This document shows, in pieces, positions 7,601 through 15,478 of a stretch of 57,035 bases of DNA. How positions within the stretch are numbered: the first letter of the stretch is position 1; every line of letters starts with the position of its first letter. The stretch lies in the NCBI GenBank assembly GCA_025464445.1, contig JAODLY010000011.1, positions 1-57,035 of the forward strand, read 5' to 3'. Both the position numbers and the translations under genes were made by a program. The notes under the pieces are model-generated. The model did no database searches and was not told the origin of the DNA. It saw nothing but the letters and a program-made list of their open reading frames with translations. Source of the DNA: Rhodoglobus sp. (lineage in GTDB: Bacteria; Actinomycetota; Actinomycetes; Actinomycetales; Microbacteriaceae).

Positions 7601-8542
7601 TCAGCGCCAGAATTCGGTGAGCGGCCTCGCAAGGTCCCTGCCCTGGATGTAACCGGCTCGCGCGGCCGGCGGACGCAGCGACAGGTCCATCGCATTGGTG
7701 CCGAACATGTGCTCGGAGTCGCTGTCCGGGAAGATCTCCTCGACTCTGCTGCCGCGTGCGCGTAGCTCGTCGACCTGTGTTGCGAGATGCGTGCCCCAGT
7801 CCACAGGGGTCAGGGAGCGGCCGCCGAAAGGTGACAGCACCAGCACCCGTGCGTATCCGGATGCCAGATCGGCATTCTCGGCGTTCGATCGGTAGCCACC
7901 GTCGATGTATTGGTTGTCCCCGATCCTGTAGGGAAAGCCACTGGCACAGCTGGCGGCCACTGCGTCCGCCAGGTCGACTCCGCTGTGCCGGTCGAACACG
8001 ACAGGTCCCCCGGTATGGGCATCGACAGCCGTGATGAGCACCGATCGTTGTGGCCAGCGCTGGCTGGGCAGCCGCGAGGCCACGGTGGCGCGCCACTGTG
8101 CTTGCCAGGAGCCGTCCGACGCCGCACCCCTCTCCAGTGCCGCCGCGCCCATGCGGCGGCGCATGTCGGCCGCATCCTCGGCGGAGGCGATGATCTTGTT
8201 CATCCTCTCCATGTGGTCCGTCACCGGCCTGATCGCAGCGCGTCCCCGTTCGGAGTCGGCGGGTCCGGTCCGCTGCGAGGGTGCGGCGGCGAGGATGGCG
8301 GCATACAGCTCGGTCGGGGTCGCGCCACCGACCTGGGCGGCGGCCGTCGAGCCAGCTGACGTCCCGATCGTCAGGTCCGCTGTGGTCACGTCCAGCCCGG
8401 CATCGAACAGGCCGGCGATGACGCCGATCAGCCACGCGTTGCCCGTCGACCCGCCCCCGCCGAGAACCAATGCTGTACGGGAGGGTTGTTTTGAGACGTC
8501 GTTAGAGGTCGTCTCCGAGTTGTGCTGAAGTGTGTGATCCAT
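7601..8542 (-). CDS. Patatin-like phospholipase/esterase
   Basis: 313 residues. The patatin catalytic elements are all present in order: glycine-rich oxyanion loop GGGGSTG (residues 28-34), nucleophile S62 in GTSAG, and catalytic D214 in the DGG motif. Such enzymes release fatty acids from phospholipids or other acyl esters with a Ser-Asp dyad. No signal peptide is visible, so it is probably cytosolic or peripheral. The ribosome site in front of the ATG is weak (AGAAAG), whereas a much stronger one lies 100 nt upstream and serves a 17-codon ORF. The gene is divergent from the sigma-factor gene. Confidence 0.92.
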   Translation of the reverse strand: MDHTLQHNSETTSNDVSKQPSRTALVLGGGGSTGNAWLIGVIAGLFDAGLDVTTADLTIGTSAGSTAAAQVGGATPTELYAAILAAAPSQRTGPADSERGRAAIRPVTDHMERMNKIIASAEDAADMRRRMGAAALERGAASDGSWQAQWRATVASRLPSQRWPQRSVLITAVDAHTGGPVVFDRHSGVDLADAVAASCASGFPYRIGDNQYIDGGYRSNAENADLASGYARVLVLSPFGGRSLTPVDWGTHLATQVDELRARGSRVEEIFPDSDSEHMFGTNAMDLSLRPPAARAGYIQGRDLARPLTEFWR

Positions 8543-8562
8543 AGTCGTAGCTTTCTGAGAGT

Positions 8563-8573
8563 GCTTGGCAAGC
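8563..8573. promoter_or_regulatory. Small palindrome upstream of the patatin gene
   Basis: GCTTG-G-CAAGC lies between the upstream ORF stop and the patatin start. It could be an operator or the core of an RNA hairpin; nothing more can be said from sequence. Confidence 0.3.
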
Positions 8574-8592
8574 GCTCCCCGCGACGGCTACG

Positions 8593-8646
8593 TCAGTCGC
8601 GCGATCGTGAACTCGAAGGAGCGCCCAGAGTGGACAGTGTGTGCAT
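8593..8646 (-). CDS. Upstream ORF / leader peptide of 17 codons
   Basis: The minus strand has AGGAGGTGA (8652-8660), five nucleotides, then ATG at 8646, an open frame encoding MHTLSTLGAPSSSRSRD, and TGA at 8593-8595. The ribosome site is nearly perfect, better than that of the patatin gene whose start is 50 nt further on in another frame. It could be a leader that controls patatin expression by attenuation or coupling, or a genuine micropeptide. The ORF and its ribosome site are plain; function and expression are inference. Confidence 0.5.
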   Translation of the reverse strand: MHTLSTLGAPSSSRSRD

Positions 8647-8826
8647 CGGGCTCACCTCCTCGAATCGTGTCACGTTCGCCCCGAAGCCTACCGGTCCAGG
8701 CTCGGCGCGGAGGCGAAAGCCGGCACAGTGATCAGAGGCGGCTTCACCATCGTCCCGGCCGGCAATCCGTCATAACTGTCGCTCCCCTCGGGTATCGTCG
8801 TCGTGATTGCAGCAGAAGGGGTCGGC

Positions 8827-9804
8827 TTGGCGACGAAGGCGGAAGGTTTCGATCGTCGGCTCGAACCGTTCCGTTCGGAATTGCTGGCGTATTGCTACCG
8901 GATGCTCGGCTCGTCCCACGACGCCGAGGACCTGGTGCAGGACACCTACCTGAGGGCATGGCGGGCGCGGGAGCAGTACGACGAGACTCGCAGTTCGCTG
9001 CGCACCTGGCTCTATCGGATCGCGTCGAACGCCTGCCTGACCGCCCTGGAGGTCCGCGGCCGCCGTCCGCTGCCGTCGGGTCTTGTGGCCGCCTCGGACC
9101 CGCAGGGACCACTCGTGCCCGGAGAGAACGCCAGCTGGCTCCAGCCGCTGCCGGATTCCTTGCTGGATGCGGGCGATCCGGCAAGGGTAGTTTTCGACAG
9201 CAGCAGCCTGCGCCTGGCGTTCGTTGCCGCCCTGCAACTCCTCTCGGCGCGCCAGCGTGGTGCACTCATCCTGCGCGACGTGCTCAGCTTCTCGGCGTCC
9301 GAGGCAGCGGAAATCCTCGGCACTACCGTCGTATCGGTGAACAGCTCGTTGCAACGGGCGCGCGCCCGGGTGAAGGAAGCCGGGGTCCGGCAGGAACGTC
9401 TCAGCGAGCCGTCAGCAGCCGAGCAGCGCGCCTGGGTCGATCGCTACATGGCTGCGTTCCAACGCGCCGATATCGAGGGCCTCAAGCGGCTGCTCACCGA
9501 GGACGTGCTCATGGAGATGCCGCCGATGCTCAACTGGTTCACCGGCCGCCGTAACTACGGCCTGTTCATGGAGTGGGTCTTCGAGAAGGGCGGAACGGAC
9601 TGGCGCCTGAAGGCCATCGCGGCCAACGGCCAGCCCGGTTTCGCCGCATATGGGCGCGTCGGTGACGGATACGAGTTGCGCACGCTGCAGCTCTTCACCG
9701 TCACGGCCGAGGGCATCAGTCGCAATTCGGTGTTCCGGGATGACACGGTCTTCGCGTCTTTCGGTCTCGCGGCCGCACTCGACGCCCAGGGCGCCCCCGC
9801 CTGA
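8827..9804 (+). CDS. ECF RNA polymerase sigma factor with SnoaL-like C-terminal domain (SigX5/SigG-type)
   Basis: About 325 residues. Region 2 reads ELLAYCYRMLGSSHDAEDLVQDTYLRAWRA; region 4 is a helix-turn-helix near SFSASEAAEILGTTVVSVNSSLQRAR. After these comes a 120-residue NTF2/SnoaL fold (from about AWVDRYMAAFQRADIEGLKRLL), as in extended ECF factors of the SigX5/SigG type. There the extra domain modulates activity in place of a separate anti-sigma factor, and none is seen here. TTG 8827 is preferred because AGAAGGGG lies five nucleotides before it; an in-frame GTG at 8803 is the alternative (8 residues more). An NTF2-like gene follows and may be its target. Confidence 0.88.
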   Translation: MATKAEGFDRRLEPFRSELLAYCYRMLGSSHDAEDLVQDTYLRAWRAREQYDETRSSLRTWLYRIASNACLTALEVRGRRPLPSGLVAASDPQGPLVPGENASWLQPLPDSLLDAGDPARVVFDSSSLRLAFVAALQLLSARQRGALILRDVLSFSASEAAEILGTTVVSVNSSLQRARARVKEAGVRQERLSEPSAAEQRAWVDRYMAAFQRADIEGLKRLLTEDVLMEMPPMLNWFTGRRNYGLFMEWVFEKGGTDWRLKAIAANGQPGFAAYGRVGDGYELRTLQLFTVTAEGISRNSVFRDDTVFASFGLAAALDAQGAPA

Positions 9805-9899
9805 CAGCCCCACACACCACAAGCCACGGCGATCCGTCAGCACCACTTTTCCGCGGCCGCGATGAGTTCCGGCGGTATGGCCGGTATGTATTGACGAGC

Positions 9900-9920
9900 T
9901 CGGCCGGAATACCCGGCCGA
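9900..9920. promoter_or_regulatory. Hairpin/operator in the leader of the NTF2-like gene
   Basis: TCGGCCGG-AATAC-CCGGCCGA is a perfect inverted repeat with 8-bp arms, 22 nt upstream of the ATG at 9943 and just before its AGAAGGA ribosome site. It could be a protein-binding site or an RNA hairpin next to the ribosome site. Confidence 0.45.
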
Positions 9921-9942
9921 ACCGATCACCAGAAGGAATCCG

Positions 9943-10353
9943 ATGTCAGACATTCGTGCAGAAGACGTGGCCGCCATCCAGGCCGTACTTGTCAAGTCCT
10001 ATAAGGCGTGGGAGGCAGGCGACGCCGACGGTATGGTCGCCGATTACACCGCGGACGCGACCGCCATCATGACCGGCTCGCTCCGCCACAGCCGTGATGA
10101 GGTCCGCGAGAACATGGCCCTTGCCTTCGGGGGGCCGCTCAAGGACACCTCGACGTACAACAAGCAACTCAGTCTCCGCTTCGTCGGCAGGGATGCCGCG
10201 ATCGTGGTCACCGAGACCGGCATCCTGTTCGCCGGCCAGACCGAGGTTCCCGATGCCGGCAAGGTGAATGCGACCTGGGTTTTCGAGAAGCGGGACGGCG
10301 ATTGGCTGATCGCCGCCTATCACAACAGCCCGCTGCTGGCGCCCGCACGCTGA
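9943..10353 (+). CDS. NTF2-like (SgcJ/EcaC, SnoaL-type) small protein
   Basis: 136 residues, ATG start with AGAAGGA 5-6 nt upstream. The fold is that of small NTF2-like proteins: an N-terminal helix (IQAVLVKSYKAWEAGDADGMVADYTADA), then curved beta strands, ending with the typical ATWVFEKRDGDWLIAAYHNS strand pair. Family members are often annotated as SgcJ/EcaC oxidoreductase-like, but most have no known activity and bind small hydrophobic ligands. It follows, on the same strand, a sigma factor that itself ends in such a fold, which suggests a functional link. A hairpin lies in its leader and another after its stop. Confidence 0.82.
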   Translation: MSDIRAEDVAAIQAVLVKSYKAWEAGDADGMVADYTADATAIMTGSLRHSRDEVRENMALAFGGPLKDTSTYNKQLSLRFVGRDAAIVVTETGILFAGQTEVPDAGKVNATWVFEKRDGDWLIAAYHNSPLLAPAR

Positions 10354-10364
10354 CCCTCCCCCGC

Positions 10365-10397
10365 GGGGTCCGACGTCGCGCTCGATGTTCGGACCCC
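10365..10397. terminator. Hairpin between convergent genes
   Basis: Perfect 9-bp arms GGGGTCCGA (10365-10373) and TCGGACCCC (10389-10397) around a 15-nt loop, placed between the stops of the NTF2-like gene and the hxlR-type gene. It is probably a bidirectional terminator, though it has no T-run on either side. Confidence 0.5.
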
Positions 10398-10449
10398 TCG
10401 GCCGTCGGCGCCACCCCGCGCGAGAAGAAGAGGGAGACCCTTGAGCGTT

Positions 10450-10872
10450 CTAGCTGTCGACGAGTTCGCGCTCGTTGCGGTTATCGAAATCTGAGCGATG
10501 GGTGCTGATCTCGACCTGGTGGTCAGCGGCCCAACCCGCGAGGGCCATCACCGGTCCGCCGAGAGTGCGACCGAGCTCCGTGACCCGGTACTCGACACGG
10601 GGCGGGACCTCCGCGAATATCGTGCGGGTCACCAGCCCGTCGCGCTCGAGGGCGCGAAGGCTCACGGTCAGCATCCGTCGTGAGATCCCGGGGACGATGC
10701 GCAAAAGCTCGGTGAACCGTTTCGGGCCTTCTTCGAGGATGCCGATCAAGAGCAGGCTCCACTTGTCGCCGACCCGCTCGAGTACCGACCGGAAGATTTC
10801 GGGATCAGTCGCCTCGATACAGAGCTTCCCCATAGACCGCAGGGTTTGATCTACGAGCGTCGCGTGCCCCAT
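10450..10872 (-). CDS. HxlR-family transcriptional regulator
   Basis: 140 residues with the HxlR winged helix: GDKWSLLLIGILEEGPKRFTELLRIVPGISRRMLTVSLRALERDGLVTR, with the conserved KW and the wing ending in VEYRVTELG. One N-terminal cysteine, C18, precedes the domain; in YodB/HypR-type members such a cysteine senses quinones or disulfide stress. AGGAGG lies just before the ATG. Two inverted repeats upstream (10890-10905 and 10947-10961) look like its own operators, which would make it autoregulated. Its target gene is not obvious; the region between it and the arsR-type gene holds nothing else. Confidence 0.92.
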   Translation of the reverse strand: MGHATLVDQTLRSMGKLCIEATDPEIFRSVLERVGDKWSLLLIGILEEGPKRFTELLRIVPGISRRMLTVSLRALERDGLVTRTIFAEVPPRVEYRVTELGRTLGGPVMALAGWAADHQVEISTHRSDFDNRNERELVDS

Positions 10873-10889
10873 GAGTGGCCTCCTGGATG

Positions 10890-10905
10890 GTTACCGCGAG
10901 GTAAC
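10890..10905. promoter_or_regulatory. Probable HxlR operator 1
   Basis: GTTACC-GCGA-GGTAAC, perfect 6-bp arms, lying directly upstream of the ribosome site of the hxlR-type gene. Confidence 0.55.
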
Positions 10906-10946
10906 TCACGCTCGCTTGAAGTAGCCAGTTATTGGAGTGTACACCC

Positions 10947-10961
10947 GTTACTATGAGTAAC
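10947..10961. promoter_or_regulatory. Probable HxlR operator 2
   Basis: GTTACT-ATG-AGTAAC, perfect 6-bp arms sharing GTTAC with operator 1, with centres about 56 bp apart. The TACT...AGTA core resembles YodB-type sites. Confidence 0.55.
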
Positions 10962-10997
10962 CCGTAGGCCACCACACCGCCCCGTGAGGCCTCGGTT

Positions 10998-11312
10998 CTA
11001 AAGCGCCTCCGCGATCCGCTTGATCGCGGCGAGGCGGCGATCCCACTCTGCGCCGATGCGATCAAGGCTGCGTGCAGTCGCGCTGAGCTGCGAACCGAGC
11101 ACCCGGTAGCGCAGCTCACGCCCGGCCCGCGTCGATTCGACGAGACCCACATCTTCAAGCACGGCCAGGTGCTTGGCGATCGCCTGGCGGGTAACCGGCA
11201 GCCGCACGGCGAGAGCGGATGCCGACGCATCGCCTTCGCCGAGCGCCACCAGGATGCTCCACCGGGTCTCGTCTCCGAGGGCGGCGAACACCGGGACGAG
11301 GGTGGTGGTCAC
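10998..11312 (-). CDS. ArsR-family winged-helix repressor
   Basis: 104 residues. The ArsR helix-turn-helix is seen in LGDETRWSILVALGEGDASASALAVRLPVTRQAIAKHLAVLEDVGLVES, followed by a wing RELRYRV. No CxC metal motif is present in the recognition helix, so it is probably not a metal sensor. It starts with GTG overlapping the stop of the SRPBCC gene by four bases (GTGA), giving a translationally coupled pair. ArsR/SRPBCC pairs are common in actinobacteria; the repressor normally controls its own operon. The inverted repeat 11812-11829 upstream of the pair is the likely site. Confidence 0.92.
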   Translation of the reverse strand: MTTTLVPVFAALGDETRWSILVALGEGDASASALAVRLPVTRQAIAKHLAVLEDVGLVESTRAGRELRYRVLGSQLSATARSLDRIGAEWDRRLAAIKRIAEAL

Positions 11313-11785
11313 GATTCGTCCTCGAGATAGGCGACAAGCTCATCAAGCTCGAAGTCCCACCCCTTGCGGTTGCCTTCCATGCTCCCGGCGGGATCGGCGA
11401 GATTGGCGAAGCCGGTCTCGACGACAGTGAGCTGCGTGCCGCCGGCGACCGGTTCGAGGGTGAAGCGGAACACCGTCGAGTGCGCGGGATCGAGCGGGTC
11501 GACAGGACGGGCGTTCTCGTTGCTCCACCGGTAGGCGATTGTGTGCGGTGGGTCGAGTTCCTCGATGAGCACCGGAAATTCGCCGAAGCCGTCGAACCCG
11601 AACACGCCGCCGGCCCCGAGCGCAACGTTATCGAGCACCGCGACCTGGCCGAACCATTGCGCGATGTGCCTGGCCTCGGTGATTGCAGCCCAGACTTTTT
11701 CGAGCGGCGCGGCGACCGTTACGGTGCGCCTCACCGTGAACTCGCCGCTATCAACGACGGATGGCTTGTTGAGTGTCATGGACAT
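11309..11785 (-). CDS. SRPBCC/AHSA1-domain protein
   Basis: 158 residues of the AHSA1-like START/Bet v1 fold: an N-terminal strand (FTVRRTVTVAAPLEKVWAAI), then ITEARHIAQWFG, GVFGFDG, and the C-terminal GWDFELDELVAYLE helix. Members bind hydrophobic ligands; their function when paired with ArsR is unknown. The ATG at 11785 has AAAGGAAA upstream; a second in-frame ATG is two codons later. It is the first gene of the pair, so the operator at 11812-11829 lies over its promoter. Confidence 0.9.
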   Translation of the reverse strand: MSMTLNKPSVVDSGEFTVRRTVTVAAPLEKVWAAITEARHIAQWFGQVAVLDNVALGAGGVFGFDGFGEFPVLIEELDPPHTIAYRWSNENARPVDPLDPAHSTVFRFTLEPVAGGTQLTVVETGFANLADPAGSMEGNRKGWDFELDELVAYLEDES

Positions 11786-11811
11786 GATTATGTTTCCTTT
11801 CGGCCGCGCGC

Positions 11812-11829
11812 TGCAACTCTATAGTTGCA
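11812..11829. promoter_or_regulatory. Probable ArsR operator
   Basis: TGCAACT-CTAT-AGTTGCA, perfect 7-bp arms. The minus strand reads TATAGA within the site (11818-11823), a possible -10 box, so binding would block transcription of the SRPBCC-arsR pair. The start codon is 27 nt downstream. Confidence 0.65.
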
Positions 11830-11880
11830 TTAGCGGCGTTGAAACGCAATCTCCGGGTTGCACTTGGGGCGTGCGGTGGT

Positions 11881-12576
11881 TCAGGCCTTCGCGATGTCGC
11901 CCATGTAGCGCTCCAACAGCGTCACGAGCTCCACCGGATGAGACAGCGCGGAGAGGTGGCCGCCCTCGATCTCGTCCGGCGCGAAGCCCAGGCGATCGCG
12001 AACGACTTGTCGCATCATGCCGAGCGGAAACAGCCGGTCGCCCTTCGCGACGATCGCACGCTGTTCAGCCGCGTGCCATTTGCTCCAGGTGTTCGGTGTC
12101 GCAAAAGGGGTCGATGCCTGCGCCGGCTCGCCACGCGAAAACATGTCTTCAACGACCTCGGCCGGCACGTCATGCATGAACGTCGCCATGACGTCGAACG
12201 GCGCGTCGGGGTCGCGGCCTTCGCTTTCGTCGGCGGCACGCTGGGCGCCGGGCTGGCCCACAGCATCCCACCACTCCCCCGCCGTCTCGCCGTCACGCGG
12301 GATCATCGCGTTCACGAACACGATCAAGTCCACGGGCACGCGTTCGGCAACCGCAGCGGCGGTGAAGCCTCCCATCGACTGGGCGACCAGCACCAGCCCG
12401 GTCGGCTCCCCTGCCGCCTCGAGCACTGCGTCGGCGTATTCCTCGATACCGCAGCTGTCATCGGCGGCTGGCAGGCCCGAGGCGACCACGTCCCACCCGC
12501 GGGTACGCAGCAAGGGGGTTACGAGGTGCCAATAGTAGGCCTCCCCTCCTGCCCCCGGGATCAGCACGATTTTCAT
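11881..12576 (-). CDS. Alpha/beta hydrolase
   Basis: 231 residues beginning MKIVLIPGAGG, a typical first strand and oxyanion loop of this fold. The nucleophile is S67 in AQSMGG and the general base H207 in EGGHLSALSHP; the acid lies between. The closest pattern is the pheophorbidase/salicylate-esterase-like group of small hydrolases, but the substrate is unknown. The frame is open for 48 more codons upstream, but that extension has no hydrolase character and would run into the divergent promoter. ATG 12576 is preferred, with a TANNNT box six nucleotides before it. Confidence 0.88.
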   Translation of the reverse strand: MKIVLIPGAGGEAYYWHLVTPLLRTRGWDVVASGLPAADDSCGIEEYADAVLEAAGEPTGLVLVAQSMGGFTAAAVAERVPVDLIVFVNAMIPRDGETAGEWWDAVGQPGAQRAADESEGRDPDAPFDVMATFMHDVPAEVVEDMFSRGEPAQASTPFATPNTWSKWHAAEQRAIVAKGDRLFPLGMMRQVVRDRLGFAPDEIEGGHLSALSHPVELVTLLERYMGDIAKA

Positions 12577-12582
12577 GTAAAC

Positions 12583-12588
12583 ACCGTA
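12583..12588 (-). promoter_or_regulatory. -10 box of the alpha/beta hydrolase gene (leaderless)
   Basis: The minus strand reads TACGGT, six nucleotides before ATG 12576, with no ribosome site. The start codon would be at or next to the transcription start. Confidence 0.45.
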
Positions 12589-12694
12589 GACATTGCGAGT
12601 GCGCCGCACAAGAACCGGCGGGTGGCTCCCCGTCGATATTGTGTGAGTATCCTGCAACTGTGGGTATGTGCGTGGCGAGCAAAGGAGCTTGGGG

Positions 12695-13960
12695 ATGCCG
12701 GTGAACGTCGGCCGCGACACCCAGTCCGCGATCTACCGAGACGGCGCATCCGGCCGCCTTCCCGCCGTCCCAACCTCGTGGCCGGCCCTTGAGGCTGCTG
12801 CGCGCAAGGCTCTGTCCCCGGCGGCGTGGGCGTACGTCGCAGGCTCGAGCGGCGCCGAAACGACGAGTGCGGAGAACCGCAGGGCGTTCGAGCGCTGGCG
12901 CATAGTCCCGCGGATGCTGCGCGACGTGTCGGACCGCGATTTCGGCATCGAGCTGTTCGGGCACCGCTACTCCTCCCCCGTGATCGCCGCCCCTGTCGGG
13001 GTGCTCGAGCTCGTGCATCCCGACGCCGACATCGGGATTGCGAAGGCCGCCGCAGCCCTCGGGGTGCCCTACGTGATCTCGAGCCAGGGCTCGAAACCGA
13101 TGGAGCAGACGGCTGCAGCGATGGGCGACTCGCCCCGGTGGTTCCAGCTCTACTGGAGCAGTTCCGACGACCTTGTTGCGAGCTTCGTCTCCCGCGCACA
13201 GCGGGCCGGCGCCCAGGCGATAGTCGTGACTCTCGACACGCACATGCTCGGCTGGCGGCCGCGTGACCTGGATATCGCGTATCTGCCGTTCATCCACGGC
13301 CAGGGAATCGCCCAATACACGAGCGACCCGGTGTTCCTGGGGCTCGTGCGGGAGCGGATCGCGGCGGCCCTCCCCCGCCAGAAGTCCAGGATCACGCCCG
13401 CCACGATCCGCACGCTGCTCGATATGACAAGAAATTTCCCCGGTGGAACCCTTCGCTCCCCCCAGCCCCGCGCTGCCGTCGAGACATTCCTCGACGTGTT
13501 CTCGCGTTCCTCATTAACGTGGGAGAACCTCAGCTTTCTTCGCAAACATACCACCTTGCCGATCCTGCTGAAAGGCATTCAACATCCGGATGACGCGAAG
13601 CTCGCGGTAAGGCACGGGGTCGACGGCATCATCGTCTCCAACCACGCCGGCCGCCAGGTCGACAACGCGATCGGATCCCTCGACGCCCTCGGCCCTGTCG
13701 TGGCAGCAGTCGGCGATCGCATCCCCGTGCTGTTCGACAGCGGCGTGCGCTCCGGCGCCGACGTCTTCACCGCGCTCGCGCTCGGGGCATCGGCGGTCAT
13801 GGTCGGGCGGGCGTACACCTACGGCCTGGCCGTAGCCGGCGCTGCAGGCGCCGAGGCGGTGCTGCGCAACATCATCGCCGAATTCGACCTCGTGCTCGGG
13901 CTCACCGGGCACCGCTCGGTGAAGGACATCACCGGTGACTCCGTGGTGCGAACAGGATAG
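12695..13960 (+). CDS. FMN-dependent alpha-hydroxy-acid oxidase (lactate 2-monooxygenase type)
   Basis: 421 residues. The FMN-enzyme landmarks are in order: SSPVIAAPVG (flavin N5 region), SSQGSKP, QLYW, VTLDTHMLGWRPRDL, LLKGIQHPDDA, catalytic H317 in SNHAGRQ with the substrate-binding arginine R320, and DSGVRSGADV plus VMVGRAYTYGL for the phosphate site. The long insert and the GWRPRDL motif fit lactate 2-monooxygenase (lactate to acetate, CO2 and water) better than plain lactate oxidase. ATG 12695 has AAAGGAG seven nucleotides upstream; a GTG at 12668 is less likely. glpK follows after 6 nt, so the two form an operon. Confidence 0.9.
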   Translation: MPVNVGRDTQSAIYRDGASGRLPAVPTSWPALEAAARKALSPAAWAYVAGSSGAETTSAENRRAFERWRIVPRMLRDVSDRDFGIELFGHRYSSPVIAAPVGVLELVHPDADIGIAKAAAALGVPYVISSQGSKPMEQTAAAMGDSPRWFQLYWSSSDDLVASFVSRAQRAGAQAIVVTLDTHMLGWRPRDLDIAYLPFIHGQGIAQYTSDPVFLGLVRERIAAALPRQKSRITPATIRTLLDMTRNFPGGTLRSPQPRAAVETFLDVFSRSSLTWENLSFLRKHTTLPILLKGIQHPDDAKLAVRHGVDGIIVSNHAGRQVDNAIGSLDALGPVVAAVGDRIPVLFDSGVRSGADVFTALALGASAVMVGRAYTYGLAVAGAAGAEAVLRNIIAEFDLVLGLTGHRSVKDITGDSVVRTG

Positions 13961-13966
13961 GTAGCC

Positions 13967-15478
13967 ATGACACAGTACGTTCTCGCGATCGACCAGGGCA
14001 CGACAAGCACGCGAGCGATGGTCTTCGACCACGGCGGCGCCGTGGTCTCCGTCGGGCAGCTGGAACACAAGCAGATATTCCCCAGGGCCGGCTGGGTGGA
14101 GCACAACCCCATCGAGATCTGGGACAACACCAGAGAAGTGATCGGCCAGGCCCTCTCGAAGGCGAACATCACCCGGCACGACATCGTCGCGGTCGGGATC
14201 ACCAACCAGCGTGAGACAGCTGTCGTGTGGGACCGATCGACGGGCAAGCCTGTCTACAACGCCATCGTCTGGCAGGACACCCGCACCCAGCCCATCGTCG
14301 ACCGCATCGCCGCAGGCAACACCGACCGTTTCAAGACGACAGTCGGCCTGCCGCTGGCAACCTACTTCTCCGGAACCAAGATCGCCTGGATCCTCGAGAA
14401 CGTCGACGGCGCGCGCGAGCGCGCAGAGGCGGGCGAGCTGGCCTTCGGCACGACGGACAGCTGGGTGCTGTGGAACCTCACCGGCGGCGTCGACGGCGGC
14501 GTGCACGCGACCGACGTCACCAACGCAAGCCGCACGCTGTTCATGGACCTCGCGTCCTGCACCTGGGACGAGAAGATCCTCGCCGAGTTCGGGATCCCGG
14601 TGTCGATGCTGCCGGAAATCAGGAGCTCGTCCGAGGTGTACGGGGTGATCGCGTCATCCAGCCTGCTGCGCGAAGTGCCGGTGGCGGGCATCCTCGGCGA
14701 CCAGCAGGCCGCGACCTTCGGCCAGGCGGCCTTCGGCAAGGGCGAGTCGAAGAACACCTACGGCACGGGCAACTTCCTCATCGTCAACACGGGTGAGCAG
14801 ATCGTGGAGTCGAAGAACGGGCTGCTCACAACCGTGGCATACAAGCTCGGCGACGGGCCGACGAACTACGCGCTCGAGGGTTCGATCGCCGTCACCGGCT
14901 CGCTCATCCAGTGGCTACGGGACAACCTGGGGTTCATCAAGCAGGCATCGGATGTCGAGGCGCTGGCCAAGACCGTCGACGACAACGGCGGCGTCTATTT
15001 CGTGCCGGCCTTCTCGGGACTCTTCGCCCCACATTGGAGACCGGATGCCCGCGGAGCGATCCTCGGACTCACTCGTTTCGCGAACAAGGGCCACATCGCT
15101 CGCGCCGCGCTCGAGTCGGTCGCGTTCCAGACCCGCGAGGTCCTGGACGCCGTCAACGCCGACGCGGGCGTCGACCTCACCGAACTCAAGGTCGACGGCG
15201 GGATGGTGGCCAATGAGGCGCTCATGCAGTTCCAGGCCGACATCCTCGATGTTCCGGTGATCCGGCCGGTTGTCGCCGAGACCACAGCGCTGGGTGCCGC
15301 CTATGCGGCAGGCCTGGCCGTGGGGTTCTGGAAGGATCTCGATGAACTGCGTGCGAACTGGAGGGAGGACCGGCGGTGGGAGCCGTCGATGGATGCCGCG
15401 GAGCGCGACCGGCTGCTGCACAACTGGGCGAAGGCTGTAACCAAGACCCTCGACTGGGTGGACGAGGACACCGTCTAG
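13967..15478 (+). CDS. glpK: Glycerol kinase
   Basis: 503 residues, the normal length of glycerol kinase, which phosphorylates glycerol to sn-glycerol 3-phosphate with ATP. FGGY-family landmarks are clear: [13 protein letters not shown] at the N-terminus (phosphate 1), [25 protein letters not shown], the ATP-side [22 protein letters not shown], and [22 protein letters not shown]. No glpF or glpD is adjacent. It shares an operon with the lactate-oxidase-type gene, which suggests joint use of three-carbon substrates. Its last four bases overlap the end of the convergent trpD gene, leaving no room for a separate terminator. Confidence 0.97.
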   Translation: MTQYVLAIDQGTTSTRAMVFDHGGAVVSVGQLEHKQIFPRAGWVEHNPIEIWDNTREVIGQALSKANITRHDIVAVGITNQRETAVVWDRSTGKPVYNAIVWQDTRTQPIVDRIAAGNTDRFKTTVGLPLATYFSGTKIAWILENVDGARERAEAGELAFGTTDSWVLWNLTGGVDGGVHATDVTNASRTLFMDLASCTWDEKILAEFGIPVSMLPEIRSSSEVYGVIASSSLLREVPVAGILGDQQAATFGQAAFGKGESKNTYGTGNFLIVNTGEQIVESKNGLLTTVAYKLGDGPTNYALEGSIAVTGSLIQWLRDNLGFIKQASDVEALAKTVDDNGGVYFVPAFSGLFAPHWRPDARGAILGLTRFANKGHIARAALESVAFQTREVLDAVNADAGVDLTELKVDGGMVANEALMQFQADILDVPVIRPVVAETTALGAAYAAGLAVGFWKDLDELRANWREDRRWEPSMDAAERDRLLHNWAKAVTKTLDWVDEDTV

